NCBI GenBank assembly: GCA_031552355.1
Contig: JAVBMO010000099.1
Coordinates: 1 to 11,760 of the forward strand
Direction: 5' to 3'
From: JAVBMO01 sp031552355
GTDB lineage: Bacteria; Bacteroidota; Bacteroidia; Bacteroidales; P3
Length of the DNA stretch: 11,760 nucleotides
In this document: piece after piece, positions 1 through 6,752 of the stretch
Position numbering within the stretch: position 1 is the stretch's first letter
Layout of the letters: each line of letters starts with the position of its first letter
Notes under the pieces: model-generated
What the model saw: the letters and a program-made list of their open reading frames with translations, nothing else
What the model was told of the DNA's origin: nothing
The model's database searches: none
Position numbers and translations under genes: made by a program

Positions 1-842
1 TTTCTGGGCTTCACATCTTGGTAATCCAAACCTTCGTTGTAAATTTGCATGGCTTTCAGACTCATTCCCATATTGGAATAGCCGCCATCGTGGAATAGGT
101 TTTGCATGGTTACTTTCTTGGTTAAATCAGAAAATAACGTAATGATGTAATCCGCACATTCTTCTGCAGTTGCATTGCCAAGTGGCGACATGCGTTCTGC
201 AAAATCTATCAGCTTTTCAAAGCCCATAATACCACCACCTGCTGTTGTCATGGTTGGCGATTGAGAAATGGTATTTATTCGAATTTTTTTCTCGCGGCCA
301 TAAATATAACCAAAGCTACGAGCAATGGATTCCAACATAGCTTTGGCATCTGCCATGTCGTTGTAACCATATAATGTTTTTTGAGCAGCAATATAAGACA
401 AAGCCACAACCGAACCCCATTCATTGATGGCGTCCAATTTACGGCACACTTGCAAGACTTTGTGAAAAGAAATAGCGGAAATATCTAATGTTTGCTGCAA
501 CATGCCATAATCCAAATCGTCATAGGTGCGACCTCTTCGAACATTCGGCGACATTCCGATGGAATGCAAAACAAAATCAAAATTGCCACCCAAAAATTCT
601 GTACCTTTTTGCACCAAATTTTCTAAATCTTCAATTTTTGTTGCATCAGCCGGAATTACAATGCTATTACATTTTTCCGCCAATTCGTCAATTTCACCTA
701 AGCGCATGGCCAAAGGTGTATTTGTCAAAACAAATGTGGCGCCTTCCTCATGTGCTTTCAGGGCTGTTTGCCATGCAATGGATTTTTCATTCAAGGCACC
801 AAAAATCAATCCTCTTTTTCCTTTTAGTAAATTATATGCCAT
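1..842 (-). CDS. fabI: Enoyl-[acyl-carrier-protein] reductase FabI (3' end cut by window edge)
   Basis: This enzyme catalyses the last step of each fatty-acid elongation cycle, the NAD(P)H-dependent reduction of enoyl-ACP, in the cytoplasm. The start is the ATG at 842, and 280 codons are visible, close to the full length of the Bacteroidales type. It is an atypical short-chain dehydrogenase. Residues 11-24 form the FabI-type nucleotide loop (GLIFGALNEKSIAW), and HSIGMSP lies at 93-99. The catalytic set Y150, Y160 and K167 fits the Y-x9-Y-x6-K pattern seen in E. coli FabI (Y146, Y156, K163). SQSPTMTTAG (193-202) is the substrate-loop region, and HDGGYSNMGMS (251-261) is the C-terminal nucleotide-site motif. 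The gene lies 40 nt downstream of gmhB with no promoter that I can see between them, so it is probably the last visible gene of the envelope operon. Only a few C-terminal residues should be missing. The family assignment is firm. Confidence 0.95.
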   Translation of the reverse strand, partial: MAYNLLKGKRGLIFGALNEKSIAWQTALKAHEEGATFVLTNTPLAMRLGEIDELAEKCNSIVIPADATKIEDLENLVQKGTEFLGGNFDFVLHSIGMSPNVRRGRTYDDLDYGMLQQTLDISAISFHKVLQVCRKLDAINEWGSVVALSYIAAQKTLYGYNDMADAKAMLESIARSFGYIYGREKKIRINTISQSPTMTTAGGGIMGFEKLIDFAERMSPLGNATAEECADYIITLFSDLTKKVTMQNLFHDGGYSNMGMSLKAMQIYNEGLDYQDVKPR

Positions 843-882
843 AGGCTTATTATTTAATGTTGTTAAGTTTATATTAGTTTTA

Positions 883-1422
883 TTATAGAGTTTTCGCAAA
901 TTCAGCCAAAGACTTAAAACAGTAATCTATTATGGCTGCGTTTTCGTTTATTTCTTTTTTATCTTCACCGATAAAAACAGTGGTCATTCCCAAGCGTTTT
1001 CCAAATTTCATATCGCTGAGAGAATCGCCAACCATTACAGATTTTTTGAAATTTACAGAAGGGAACTGCTTCCTCATCTTCAAAGCCATCCCCACATTGG
1101 GTTTTCTGCATTGACAATGTGTTTCGGCCAAATGGGGGCAATAATAGACTGCATCTATTTTTCCGCCTGCTCTTTCTATTTCCTTTGTCATATATTGATG
1201 AAGCCTCTGTAAATCTTCTTCAGTCATCAATTTTTTGGCAATGCCTTGTTGGTTAGTAACCACCACAATGGGATGGAATATTTTTGACATTTCCGCCAAA
1301 GACTCTTTTACACCTTCAACAAACTCAAATTGAGGGATATTGGTAACATAATCTCCTACAATCCTTCTATTGATAACTCCATCGCGGTCGAGAAACAAAG
1401 TAAAATCTTTAAAATCCTTCAT
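883..1422 (-). CDS. gmhB: D-glycero-D-manno-heptose-1,7-bisphosphate 7-phosphatase GmhB
   Basis: This is a HAD-superfamily (subclass IIIA) phosphatase that removes the 7-phosphate from heptose 1,7-bisphosphate on the route to nucleotide-activated heptose. At 179 aa it has the usual length. HAD motif I is DRDGVIN at 12-18, with nucleophile D12 and acid/base D14. Motif II is TNQQG at 56-60, and the motif IV acidic pair lies in GDSLSD at 132-137. The structural zinc site typical of GmhB is intact, with C95, H97, C103 and C105 (CPHLAETHCQC). The related histidinol-phosphate phosphatase domain has a similar fold and zinc loop. However, gmhA ends only 3 nt upstream, which strongly favours the heptose role. 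The ATG at 1422 has no strong ribosome binding site, so translation is probably coupled to gmhA. The anomer used (alpha for GDP-heptose, beta for ADP-heptose) cannot be read from the sequence. Confidence 0.93.
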   Translation of the reverse strand: MKDFKDFTLFLDRDGVINRRIVGDYVTNIPQFEFVEGVKESLAEMSKIFHPIVVVTNQQGIAKKLMTEEDLQRLHQYMTKEIERAGGKIDAVYYCPHLAETHCQCRKPNVGMALKMRKQFPSVNFKKSVMVGDSLSDMKFGKRLGMTTVFIGEDKKEINENAAIIDYCFKSLAEFAKTL

Positions 1423-1425
1423 AAG

Positions 1426-2001
1426 TTACGACCGTGGAAAAAGTTTTGCTTCTACCAATTCACATATAATGTGGCCAATCATGATGTGGCATTCCTGTAT
1501 ACGCGGGGTATCTTTTACCGGTATGGCAATCAAGAAATCACATAAATCTTTCATTTTCCCACCACCTTCACCTGCAAAGCCAACGGTTATCATTCCCAAA
1601 CTTTTGGCTTTTTCCAAAGCCCTTACCACATTCGGTGAATTTCCAGAAGTGGACAATCCCCACAAAACGTCGCCTTTTCTTCCTAAGGCCTGTGTAAGCC
1701 TTGAATACACTTCGTCATAGGAATAATCATTAGCGACAGCCGTCATATAGGATGTATTCACATGCAACGCCTCTGCAGAAAGTGGCGCACGGTCATAGTA
1801 AAACCGTCCGCTGAATTCCGCTGCTAAATGCTGAGCATCGGCAGCACTTCCACCATTGCCACAAAACAATACTTTTCCATCTTTTTGGTATGTGCTTACA
1901 ATCGCCTCTACAATATCATTGATGGTTTTTAAAAGTGCTTCATCTTGAAGTACTTTTTCTTTTACTTCGATAGATTGTTTTATAATTTCTTTAATTCGCA
2001 T
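1426..2001 (-). CDS. gmhA: Phosphoheptose isomerase GmhA (sedoheptulose-7-phosphate isomerase)
   Basis: This enzyme converts sedoheptulose 7-phosphate into D-glycero-D-manno-heptose 7-phosphate, the first committed step of heptose synthesis for LPS core or other glycans. It has a single SIS sugar-isomerase domain. GNGGS (48-52) and STSGNS (117-122) form the phosphate-binding loops. H58, E62, Q169 and H177 match the zinc ligands known in E. coli GmhA. The frame is open up to a TTG at 2031, but I place the start at the ATG at 2001. An AGGAAG site at 2010-2015 lies 8 nt upstream of it, and the resulting 191 aa matches the normal family length of about 192. A second ATG at 2007 is only 2 nt from that site. 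With the start at 2001 the gene overlaps the end of the upstream glycosyltransferase by 11 nt, which suggests translational coupling. gmhB follows after 3 nt. Confidence 0.95.
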   Translation of the reverse strand: MRIKEIIKQSIEVKEKVLQDEALLKTINDIVEAIVSTYQKDGKVLFCGNGGSAADAQHLAAEFSGRFYYDRAPLSAEALHVNTSYMTAVANDYSYDEVYSRLTQALGRKGDVLWGLSTSGNSPNVVRALEKAKSLGMITVGFAGEGGGKMKDLCDFLIAIPVKDTPRIQECHIMIGHIICELVEAKLFPRS

Positions 2002-2995
2002 TTTCATTGCTTCCTGTTTTAAAATTTTCAACTCCTAAAGAAGAACGTATCAAATAACTGTTTCTTGTACTTGAATTCCGTCCTATCAATTCTGCCAAAA
2101 ATCCTGTTAAAAACAATTGCGTTCCCAAAATCATTGCCAACAAAGCAAAATAGAAATAAGGGCTTTCGGTTATTTTCCGCATGGGGATATCATGAATGAT
2201 AGCCCATAGTTTTTGACAACCCATTATTACCGCCAACAGAAAACCTAAAAAGAACGCGATACTTCCCAACAAACCGAAAAAGTGCATTGGTTTTTTGCCG
2301 AATTTCGAGACAAACATAATGGACATCAAGTCCAAATAGCCGTTTACAAAACGGTTTAACCCGAATTTTGATACGCCAAATTGCCTTTCCCTGTGTGTTA
2401 CCACTTTTTCGCCAATTCTTGAAAATCCTGCCCATTTGGCTATCACGGGAATAAAACGGTGCATTTCACCATAAACCTCAATGGATTTTACCACTTCTAA
2501 TTTATACGCTTTTAATCCGCAATTGAAATCGTGCAAATAAATTCCTGACATTTTGCGTGTTGTCCAATTGTACAATTTCGAAGGCAGATTTTTGGTCAAA
2601 GCATTATCGTAACGTTTTTTCTTCCAGCCCGAAACCAAATCATAGTTTTCCTGAGTTATCATTTTGTAAAGTTCAGGAATTTCATCGGGGCTGTCCTGCA
2701 AATCGGCATCCATTGTAACAACCACCGTTCCACGGCAATTTTGAAATCCTACATTCAATGCGGCGGATTTCCCATAATTTCTGCGAAAACGTATGCCTTT
2801 GGCGCAAGGATTTTTTTCCGACAAATTTTCTACCACTTGCCACGAATTATCTTTGCTCCCATCATCTACAAACAACACTTCGAACGAAAAGTTGTGTTCT
2901 GCCATCACTTTTTCAATCCATTGAAACAAATGGGGTAATGACTCTTCTTCATTAAATAATGGTACAACAACAGATATATCTATTTTTTTATCCAT
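1991..2995 (-). CDS. Family 2 glycosyltransferase, DPM1/GtrB-like, with two C-terminal membrane helices
   Basis: This is an inner-membrane GT-A fold glycosyltransferase that probably moves a sugar from a nucleotide donor to a polyprenyl phosphate carrier or a related lipid. It has 334 aa from the ATG at 2995; the frame runs on to a TTG at 3020-3022, but that codon lies inside the upstream gene. The N-terminal GT2 domain shows VVPLFNEEESL (10-20), DDGS (44-47), and the metal-binding DAD at 96-98 within MDADLQDSPDE. The GMH/HR region lies near 176-180 and SKFG at 209-212. Two hydrophobic helices follow at about 237-262 and 279-305, the layout of the bactoprenol-phosphate glycosyltransferase group. 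The upstream DUF4199 gene ends 4 nt before its start, and gmhA overlaps its end by 11 nt. The sugar and acceptor are unknown. The link to heptose is only contextual, because DUF4199-GT2 pairs also occur without gmhAB. Confidence 0.9.
   Translation of the reverse strand: MDKKIDISVVVPLFNEEESLPHLFQWIEKVMAEHNFSFEVLFVDDGSKDNSWQVVENLSEKNPCAKGIRFRRNYGKSAALNVGFQNCRGTVVVTMDADLQDSPDEIPELYKMITQENYDLVSGWKKKRYDNALTKNLPSKLYNWTTRKMSGIYLHDFNCGLKAYKLEVVKSIEVYGEMHRFIPVIAKWAGFSRIGEKVVTHRERQFGVSKFGLNRFVNGYLDLMSIMFVSKFGKKPMHFFGLLGSIAFFLGFLLAVIMGCQKLWAIIHDIPMRKITESPYFYFALLAMILGTQLFLTGFLAELIGRNSSTRNSYLIRSSLGVENFKTGSNENAN
2010..2015 (-). promoter_or_regulatory. Shine-Dalgarno site that decides the gmhA start
   Basis: AGGAAG on the minus strand lies 8 nt before the ATG at 2001 and only 2 nt before the ATG at 2007. 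It sits inside the 3' end of the upstream glycosyltransferase gene. This spacing favours 2001 over 2007 and over the TTG at 2031. Confidence 0.65.
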
Positions 2996-2999
2996 AATT

Positions 3000-3539
3000 T
3001 TATTTCTTTTTTTCGCGGACAATATTTTTTTGCGTGCGCATAACCAATGCTACTATCAAAGCAAAAATGATGCTCAAAACAGTTGTCAAAATAAACGATT
3101 GGGAACTTATGTAACGCGCGCTGCCGATTGTTTTCAAATTGTCTTCATTTATGGTTTCACCCAAACTCTTGAGTTCTTCGGTCTTAAAACTCACATAACG
3201 CGGCAAAAAATCCATATCAATCCATTTTACATAAGCGGTCATAAAAATAGCGTAGAAAACGGCTGTAATAATTCCCATACCTATGTTCAAAAGGTAAGCT
3301 TCTTTGAAAAAAAGTGGATTTCCTTTTAACGACTTTCTATATAAATACGTGAATAGCAACAGGAACGCAAAAAAGAAAATATTTTCTACATAGCCCAAAG
3401 GCTGCACCAAAGGTTTGTTTAAAAGAAAACGAGCTACAACCAGCAAGCACATCAACAAACCTGTCAAAGAACCATATTTTAAGATGGCTAATTTATAGTT
3501 TCCCTGTATGGGAGTTTCATATCGTTTTATTAATGCCAT
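3000..3539 (-). CDS. DUF4199 family integral membrane protein
   Basis: This is a 179-aa protein with four predicted membrane helices, at about 16-41, 48-69, 81-106 and 146-168. A polar loop of about 40 residues (107-145) follows helix 3, and the C-terminus is basic (REKKK). The size, helix pattern and position directly in front of a DPM1-like glycosyltransferase match the Bacteroidota family DUF4199, whose function is not known. It is the first gene of the minus-strand envelope operon. Its stop codon is 4 nt before the glycosyltransferase start, so a partner role for the membrane-bound transferase is reasonable but inferred. The ATG at 3539 is preceded by a good -7 box (3557-3564) that leaves only a very short leader. 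The family call rests on recognition without a profile search. Confidence 0.75.
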   Translation of the reverse strand: MALIKRYETPIQGNYKLAILKYGSLTGLLMCLLVVARFLLNKPLVQPLGYVENIFFFAFLLLFTYLYRKSLKGNPLFFKEAYLLNIGMGIITAVFYAIFMTAYVKWIDMDFLPRYVSFKTEELKSLGETINEDNLKTIGSARYISSQSFILTTVLSIIFALIVALVMRTQKNIVREKKK

Positions 3540-3556
3540 AGATCAATTTTAATTTG

Positions 3557-3564
3557 CAAATATA
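3557..3564 (-). promoter_or_regulatory. Bacteroidota -7 promoter box for the DUF4199-GT2-gmhAB operon
   Basis: On the minus strand this reads TATATTTG, followed by CA, an exact match to the TAnnTTTG box of the Bacteroidota primary sigma factor. It ends 17 nt before the ATG at 3539. I do not find a clear TTTG-type -33 element at the expected distance, so the assignment rests on the -7 box and its position. Confidence 0.55.
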
Positions 3565-3617
3565 AGAATTTCTTAACGATTTGCTATTTTCGGGTTTAAG
3601 ATGGCTATTTCATTAAA

Positions 3618-3656
3618 AAAAATCAACACTATTAAAATAGTAAAATATTGATTTTT
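3618..3656. repeat. AT-rich nested inverted repeat in the divergent promoter region
   Basis: AAAAATCAA (3618-3626) pairs perfectly with TTGATTTTT (3648-3656). Inside it, ACTAT (3628-3632) pairs with ATAGT (3637-3641) around a 4-nt loop. The repeat lies between the two divergent promoters, about 80-90 nt upstream of the korA -7 box. No gene ends here, so it is not an obvious terminator. It could be an operator or simply AT-rich sequence. Confidence 0.4.
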
Positions 3657-3675
3657 CAAGGCTTAATTAACAATT

Positions 3676-3696
3676 AAAGTTCTTTTAAAAAGTTCT
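3676..3696. repeat. Pair of direct repeats upstream of the korA promoter
   Basis: AAAGTTCT occurs at 3676-3683 and again at 3689-3696, a centre spacing of 13 bp. The pair lies about 50 bp upstream of the korA -7 box. The position would suit an activator site, but in sequence this AT-rich a chance repeat is quite possible. Confidence 0.3.
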
Positions 3697-3723
3697 ATTT
3701 TTAAAAAAATTAAAAACATGCAG

Positions 3724-3750
3724 TTGTATTCAATAAAAGGGTTACCTTTG
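3724..3750 (+). promoter_or_regulatory. Promoter of the korAB operon
   Basis: TACCTTTG at 3743-3750, followed by CA, is an exact match to the Bacteroidota TAnnTTTG -7 box. A TTG at 3724-3726 could serve as the -33 element, although the 16-nt spacer is slightly short. Transcription would start near 3756, giving a leader of about 44 nt before the korA ATG at 3800. I see only a weak purine-rich ribosome site (ATAAAG) just before that ATG. Confidence 0.65.
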
Positions 3751-3799
3751 CAGGTAAGAATTTATTTATTAAATATACAAACATCTCATAAATAAAGAC

Positions 3800-5641
3800 A
3801 TGGCAACAAAACAGATTATTCAACAAGAAGATGTTGTTGTAAAATTTGTAGGCGATTCGGGCGACGGAATGCAGCTTACCGGAACACTTTTTTCAGATGC
3901 AGCAGCTTTGACAGGAAATGATATAGCAACTTTTCCCGATTACCCTGCTGAAATCAGGGCGCCGCACAATACTATTGCAGGAGTTTCCGGATTTCAAGTA
4001 CATTTAGGAAAAAAAGTATACAGCTCCGGCGACAAATGCGACGTATTGGTGGCTATGAATCCGGCCTCTTTGCGCTCAAATTTAAAATGGGCTAAAATAG
4101 GTGCAACCATCATTTTAGATATAGATACTTTTACACCGGAAGCCCTTACCAAAGCTGGATACAAAGGCGATCCTTTCGAAGACAGCACTTTTGACAAGTA
4201 TCGTTTGATAAAAGCTCCGATCAGTTCTTTCACAAAGAAAGTGGTAACCAATTTGGAAGGCGATATGAAAACCGCTGAAAAATCGCGCAATATGTTTGCT
4301 TTGGGTATGATTTTCTACATATTCAATAAAGAACTTAACCACACATTCTCTTATTTAGATACCAAATTTGCAAAAAATCCATTTATTGCAAGAACCAATA
4401 AAGCCGTCCTTCAAAGTGGCTACGACTATGCAGACACACTTGAAGTTATAAACTCCAAGATTGAAATTCCTTCTGCTGTAATGGAAAAAGGACGTTACAG
4501 AAATATTACCGGTAACATTGCCACTGCTTGGGGTTTGTTGGCAGCTGCCGAAAAAGCAGGTTTACACTTGTTTTTAGGCTCTTATCCTATTACTCCAGCC
4601 ACAGAAATTTTGGTCGAATTGGCCAAACATAAATCTTTGGGCGCTCGTGTTTTCCAAGCCGAAGACGAAATTGCCGGAATTTGTTCAGCTATTGGCGCTT
4701 CATTTTCAGGCGCTATGGCTTGTACCACAACATCAGGCCCCGGATTTTCGTTGAAAAGCGAAGCTTTAGGTCTTGCCATTATGCAAGAATTACCTTTGGT
4801 TGTCGTCGATGTTCAACGTGGCGGCCCTTCTACAGGCTTGCCAACCAAAACCGAACAATCCGATTTAATGCAAGCTCTTTTTGGCCGCAATGGCGAGGCT
4901 CCTTGTATTATTGTAGCAGCTTCGACACCGGCAAACTGTTTCTATTTTGCTTTTGAAGCAGCAAAATTAACATTGGAACACATGACCCCGGTTATACTTC
5001 TTACGGATGGATACCTTGGAAACGGTTCTCAACTATTCCGCATCCCACAAATGAAAAATATGCCGGAAATTAAACCGCGCTTAGCCAAAGCCAACGACCC
5101 GAACTTCAGGCCGTATAAGCGCGATGAAGCTACTTTGGCACGCGAATGGGCCATTCCTGGAACAGAAGGCTTGCGCCATAGAATTGGCGGTTTGGAAAAA
5201 GAAAATATTTCAGGAAATGTTTCTACTGATTCGGATAATCATCAATTGATGACAAAACTTCGTCAGGAAAAAGTAGACCGCGTTGCCAACTATATTCCTG
5301 AACAAAAAGTACATGGAAATCCTGATGCAGACCTTTTGGTCATCGGCTGGGGAGGAACTTATGGCGCATTAAATACAGCCATTTTGGAATTAAACAACGA
5401 AGGAAAGAAAGTTGCTTATACTCATTTCAACTACATTTGCCCTCTTCCCAAAAACACAGAAGAAATTCTAAAAAAATACAAGAAAATTGTTGTTTGTGAG
5501 TTGAATAACGGACAATTTGTAAATTATTTGCGAATGAATTTCCCTCAATATCCTTATGCACAATACAACAAAGTATGTGGATTGCCATTTGAGGTAAGCG
5601 AATTGAAAGAAAAGTTTAATCAAATTTTAGGAGAAAAATAA
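3800..5641 (+). CDS. korA: 2-oxoacid:ferredoxin oxidoreductase, fused gamma-alpha subunit (KorA, probably 2-oxoglutarate)
   Basis: With KorB this forms a cytoplasmic, oxygen-sensitive enzyme that converts a 2-oxoacid plus CoA into acyl-CoA and CO2 with reduction of ferredoxin. It can also run in the carboxylating direction. The 613 aa begin with the gamma domain (about 12-195; VKFVGDSGDGMQLTG at 14-28, then FPDYPAEIRAP). The alpha pyrimidine-binding domain follows, with NITGNIATAWG (235-245), SYPITPATE (261-269), QAEDE (286-290), TTSGPG (310-315) and QRGGPSTGLPT (339-349). The C-terminal domain (about 500-613) carries VIGWGGTYGA. The gamma-alpha fusion and the absence of a separate ferredoxin-like delta gene define the two-subunit type. 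It is followed 2 nt later by korB, with the korB ribosome site inside its 3' end. The exact substrate is not proven; 2-oxoglutarate is the usual annotation, and pyruvate or branched-chain oxoacids remain possible. Confidence 0.93.
   Translation: MATKQIIQQEDVVVKFVGDSGDGMQLTGTLFSDAAALTGNDIATFPDYPAEIRAPHNTIAGVSGFQVHLGKKVYSSGDKCDVLVAMNPASLRSNLKWAKIGATIILDIDTFTPEALTKAGYKGDPFEDSTFDKYRLIKAPISSFTKKVVTNLEGDMKTAEKSRNMFALGMIFYIFNKELNHTFSYLDTKFAKNPFIARTNKAVLQSGYDYADTLEVINSKIEIPSAVMEKGRYRNITGNIATAWGLLAAAEKAGLHLFLGSYPITPATEILVELAKHKSLGARVFQAEDEIAGICSAIGASFSGAMACTTTSGPGFSLKSEALGLAIMQELPLVVVDVQRGGPSTGLPTKTEQSDLMQALFGRNGEAPCIIVAASTPANCFYFAFEAAKLTLEHMTPVILLTDGYLGNGSQLFRIPQMKNMPEIKPRLAKANDPNFRPYKRDEATLAREWAIPGTEGLRHRIGGLEKENISGNVSTDSDNHQLMTKLRQEKVDRVANYIPEQKVHGNPDADLLVIGWGGTYGALNTAILELNNEGKKVAYTHFNYICPLPKNTEEILKKYKKIVVCELNNGQFVNYLRMNFPQYPYAQYNKVCGLPFEVSELKEKFNQILGEK
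5629..5634 (+). promoter_or_regulatory. Strong Shine-Dalgarno site of korB
   Basis: AGGAGA lies 9 nt before the korB ATG at 5644, inside the last codons of korA. It is one of the few near-consensus ribosome sites in the window and should help keep the two subunits in balance. Confidence 0.7.
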
Positions 5642-5643
5642 TC

Positions 5644-6675
5644 ATGAGAAAGATAACAATTCCTAAATCACCAGTAGAATTAAAAAGAGAGGATTTTGCC
5701 AGCGACCAAATGGTAAAATGGTGCCCGGGTTGTGGCGACCATGCTATTTTGGCTTCCGTTTTGAACGCTTTTCCTCAAATAGGATATAAAAAAGAAAATT
5801 TTTGTGTTGTTTCCGGTATTGGTTGTTCTTCACGGATTCCGTATTATTTGAATACATACGGATTTCACGGTATTCACGGACGTGCCAATGCCATTGCTTC
5901 GGGCGTAAAGGTAAACAACCCAGAATTAAGCGTTTGGGTTTTCAGTGGCGATGGAGATTCCATGGCTATTGGCGGAAACCACTTTATCCATATTATCCGC
6001 AGAAATATTGATGTAAATTATCTTATTTTCAATAATGAAATTTACGGTTTGACAAAAGGACAATATTCCCCCACATCAAAAATGGGGAAAGTTACCAAAA
6101 CTTCGCCTTTCGGAACCATTGAACCATCATTCAACCCGGGGGAATTGGTAATTGCTTCGCAAGGAACTTTTTTTGCCCGCGCTTTGGATGTTAGCCCTAA
6201 ATTGATGTCTGAAGTATTGGCCGAAGCCGCCAAACACGATGGAACTTCTGTTGTGGAAGTATTGCAAAACTGCGTTATCTTCAACGACAAAACCCACAAA
6301 GACATCACTGACAAAGAATTCCGCGAAGACAGAACTATTACCTTGAGACATGGCGAACCAATGATTTTCGGTAAAAATCGCGACAAAGGTTTGCGTTTGG
6401 CAAATACAGGTTTGGAAGTCGTAGAAATCGGCAAAGATGGTGTTACTGAAAAGGATTTGTTGGTTCATGATCAATATGCTCAAAATCCGGCTATCCAATT
6501 GATGCTGGCGCAAATGCGTTATCCTGAGTACCCTGTGGCAGTTGGCGTTATTCGTTCAGCTATCAAACCAACTTACAACGAACTTTTTGAAGAACAAATG
6601 GAAGTTGCCAAAAAGACTTCAAAAATCCAATGCATGGACGATTTGTTAAACAGCGGAGACACTTGGGAAATGTAA
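5644..6675 (+). CDS. korB: 2-oxoacid:ferredoxin oxidoreductase beta subunit (KorB)
   Basis: This is the thiamine-diphosphate and iron-sulfur subunit that partners KorA. WCPGCGDHAI (26-35) and GIGCSSR (58-64) are family motifs. The ThDP/Mg signature is GDGDS (102-106) with NN at 130-131, followed by EIYGLTKGQYSPTS. Cysteines C27, C30, C61 and C210 are spaced almost exactly like the four ligands of the single [4Fe-4S] cluster in the Sulfolobus two-subunit enzyme, so a complete cluster is expected. At 343 aa it is of normal length. It starts 2 nt after korA, from an ATG with a good AGGAGA site. It ends 10 nt before a perfect palindromic terminator, so korAB is a closed two-gene operon. Electrons would go to a free ferredoxin encoded elsewhere. 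The assignment is firm, and the substrate choice is shared with KorA. Confidence 0.95.
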   Translation: MRKITIPKSPVELKREDFASDQMVKWCPGCGDHAILASVLNAFPQIGYKKENFCVVSGIGCSSRIPYYLNTYGFHGIHGRANAIASGVKVNNPELSVWVFSGDGDSMAIGGNHFIHIIRRNIDVNYLIFNNEIYGLTKGQYSPTSKMGKVTKTSPFGTIEPSFNPGELVIASQGTFFARALDVSPKLMSEVLAEAAKHDGTSVVEVLQNCVIFNDKTHKDITDKEFREDRTITLRHGEPMIFGKNRDKGLRLANTGLEVVEIGKDGVTEKDLLVHDQYAQNPAIQLMLAQMRYPEYPVAVGVIRSAIKPTYNELFEEQMEVAKKTSKIQCMDDLLNSGDTWEM

Positions 6676-6685
6676 AAAAGAAATA

Positions 6686-6735
6686 CATGATACGAAAAAA
6701 GATGCTTGAATTCAAGCATCTTTTTTCGTATCATG
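6686..6735. terminator. Bidirectional intrinsic terminator, perfect 50-nt palindrome
   Basis: The two 25-nt halves are exact reverse complements with no unpaired centre. The core GATGCTTGAATTCAAGCATC (6701-6720) is preceded by A6 and followed by T6, so either strand gives a stable hairpin with a U-tract. It sits between convergent genes, 10 nt after the korB stop and 17 nt from the stop of the minus-strand acyltransferase, and can end both transcripts. The outer 9-bp arms (CATGATACG and CGTATCATG) extend the stem beyond the U-tract. Confidence 0.93.
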
Positions 6736-6752
6736 CCTGCTCAATTTAAGAA

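Noticed and set aside
526..888. Plus-strand frame opposite fabI
   Set aside because: It is the antisense shadow of fabI, whose minus-strand product is complete and well conserved. The same applies to the overlapping frame at 488-844.
2996..3022. TTG start at 3022 for the glycosyltransferase
   Set aside because: It overlaps the end of the DUF4199 gene, and the ATG at 2995 begins directly before the conserved GT2 domain.
4681..4956. Overlapping frame of 91 codons inside korA
   Set aside because: It lies wholly within the strongly conserved KorA frame, has low-complexity and Arg/Cys/Phe-rich composition, and has no ribosome site.
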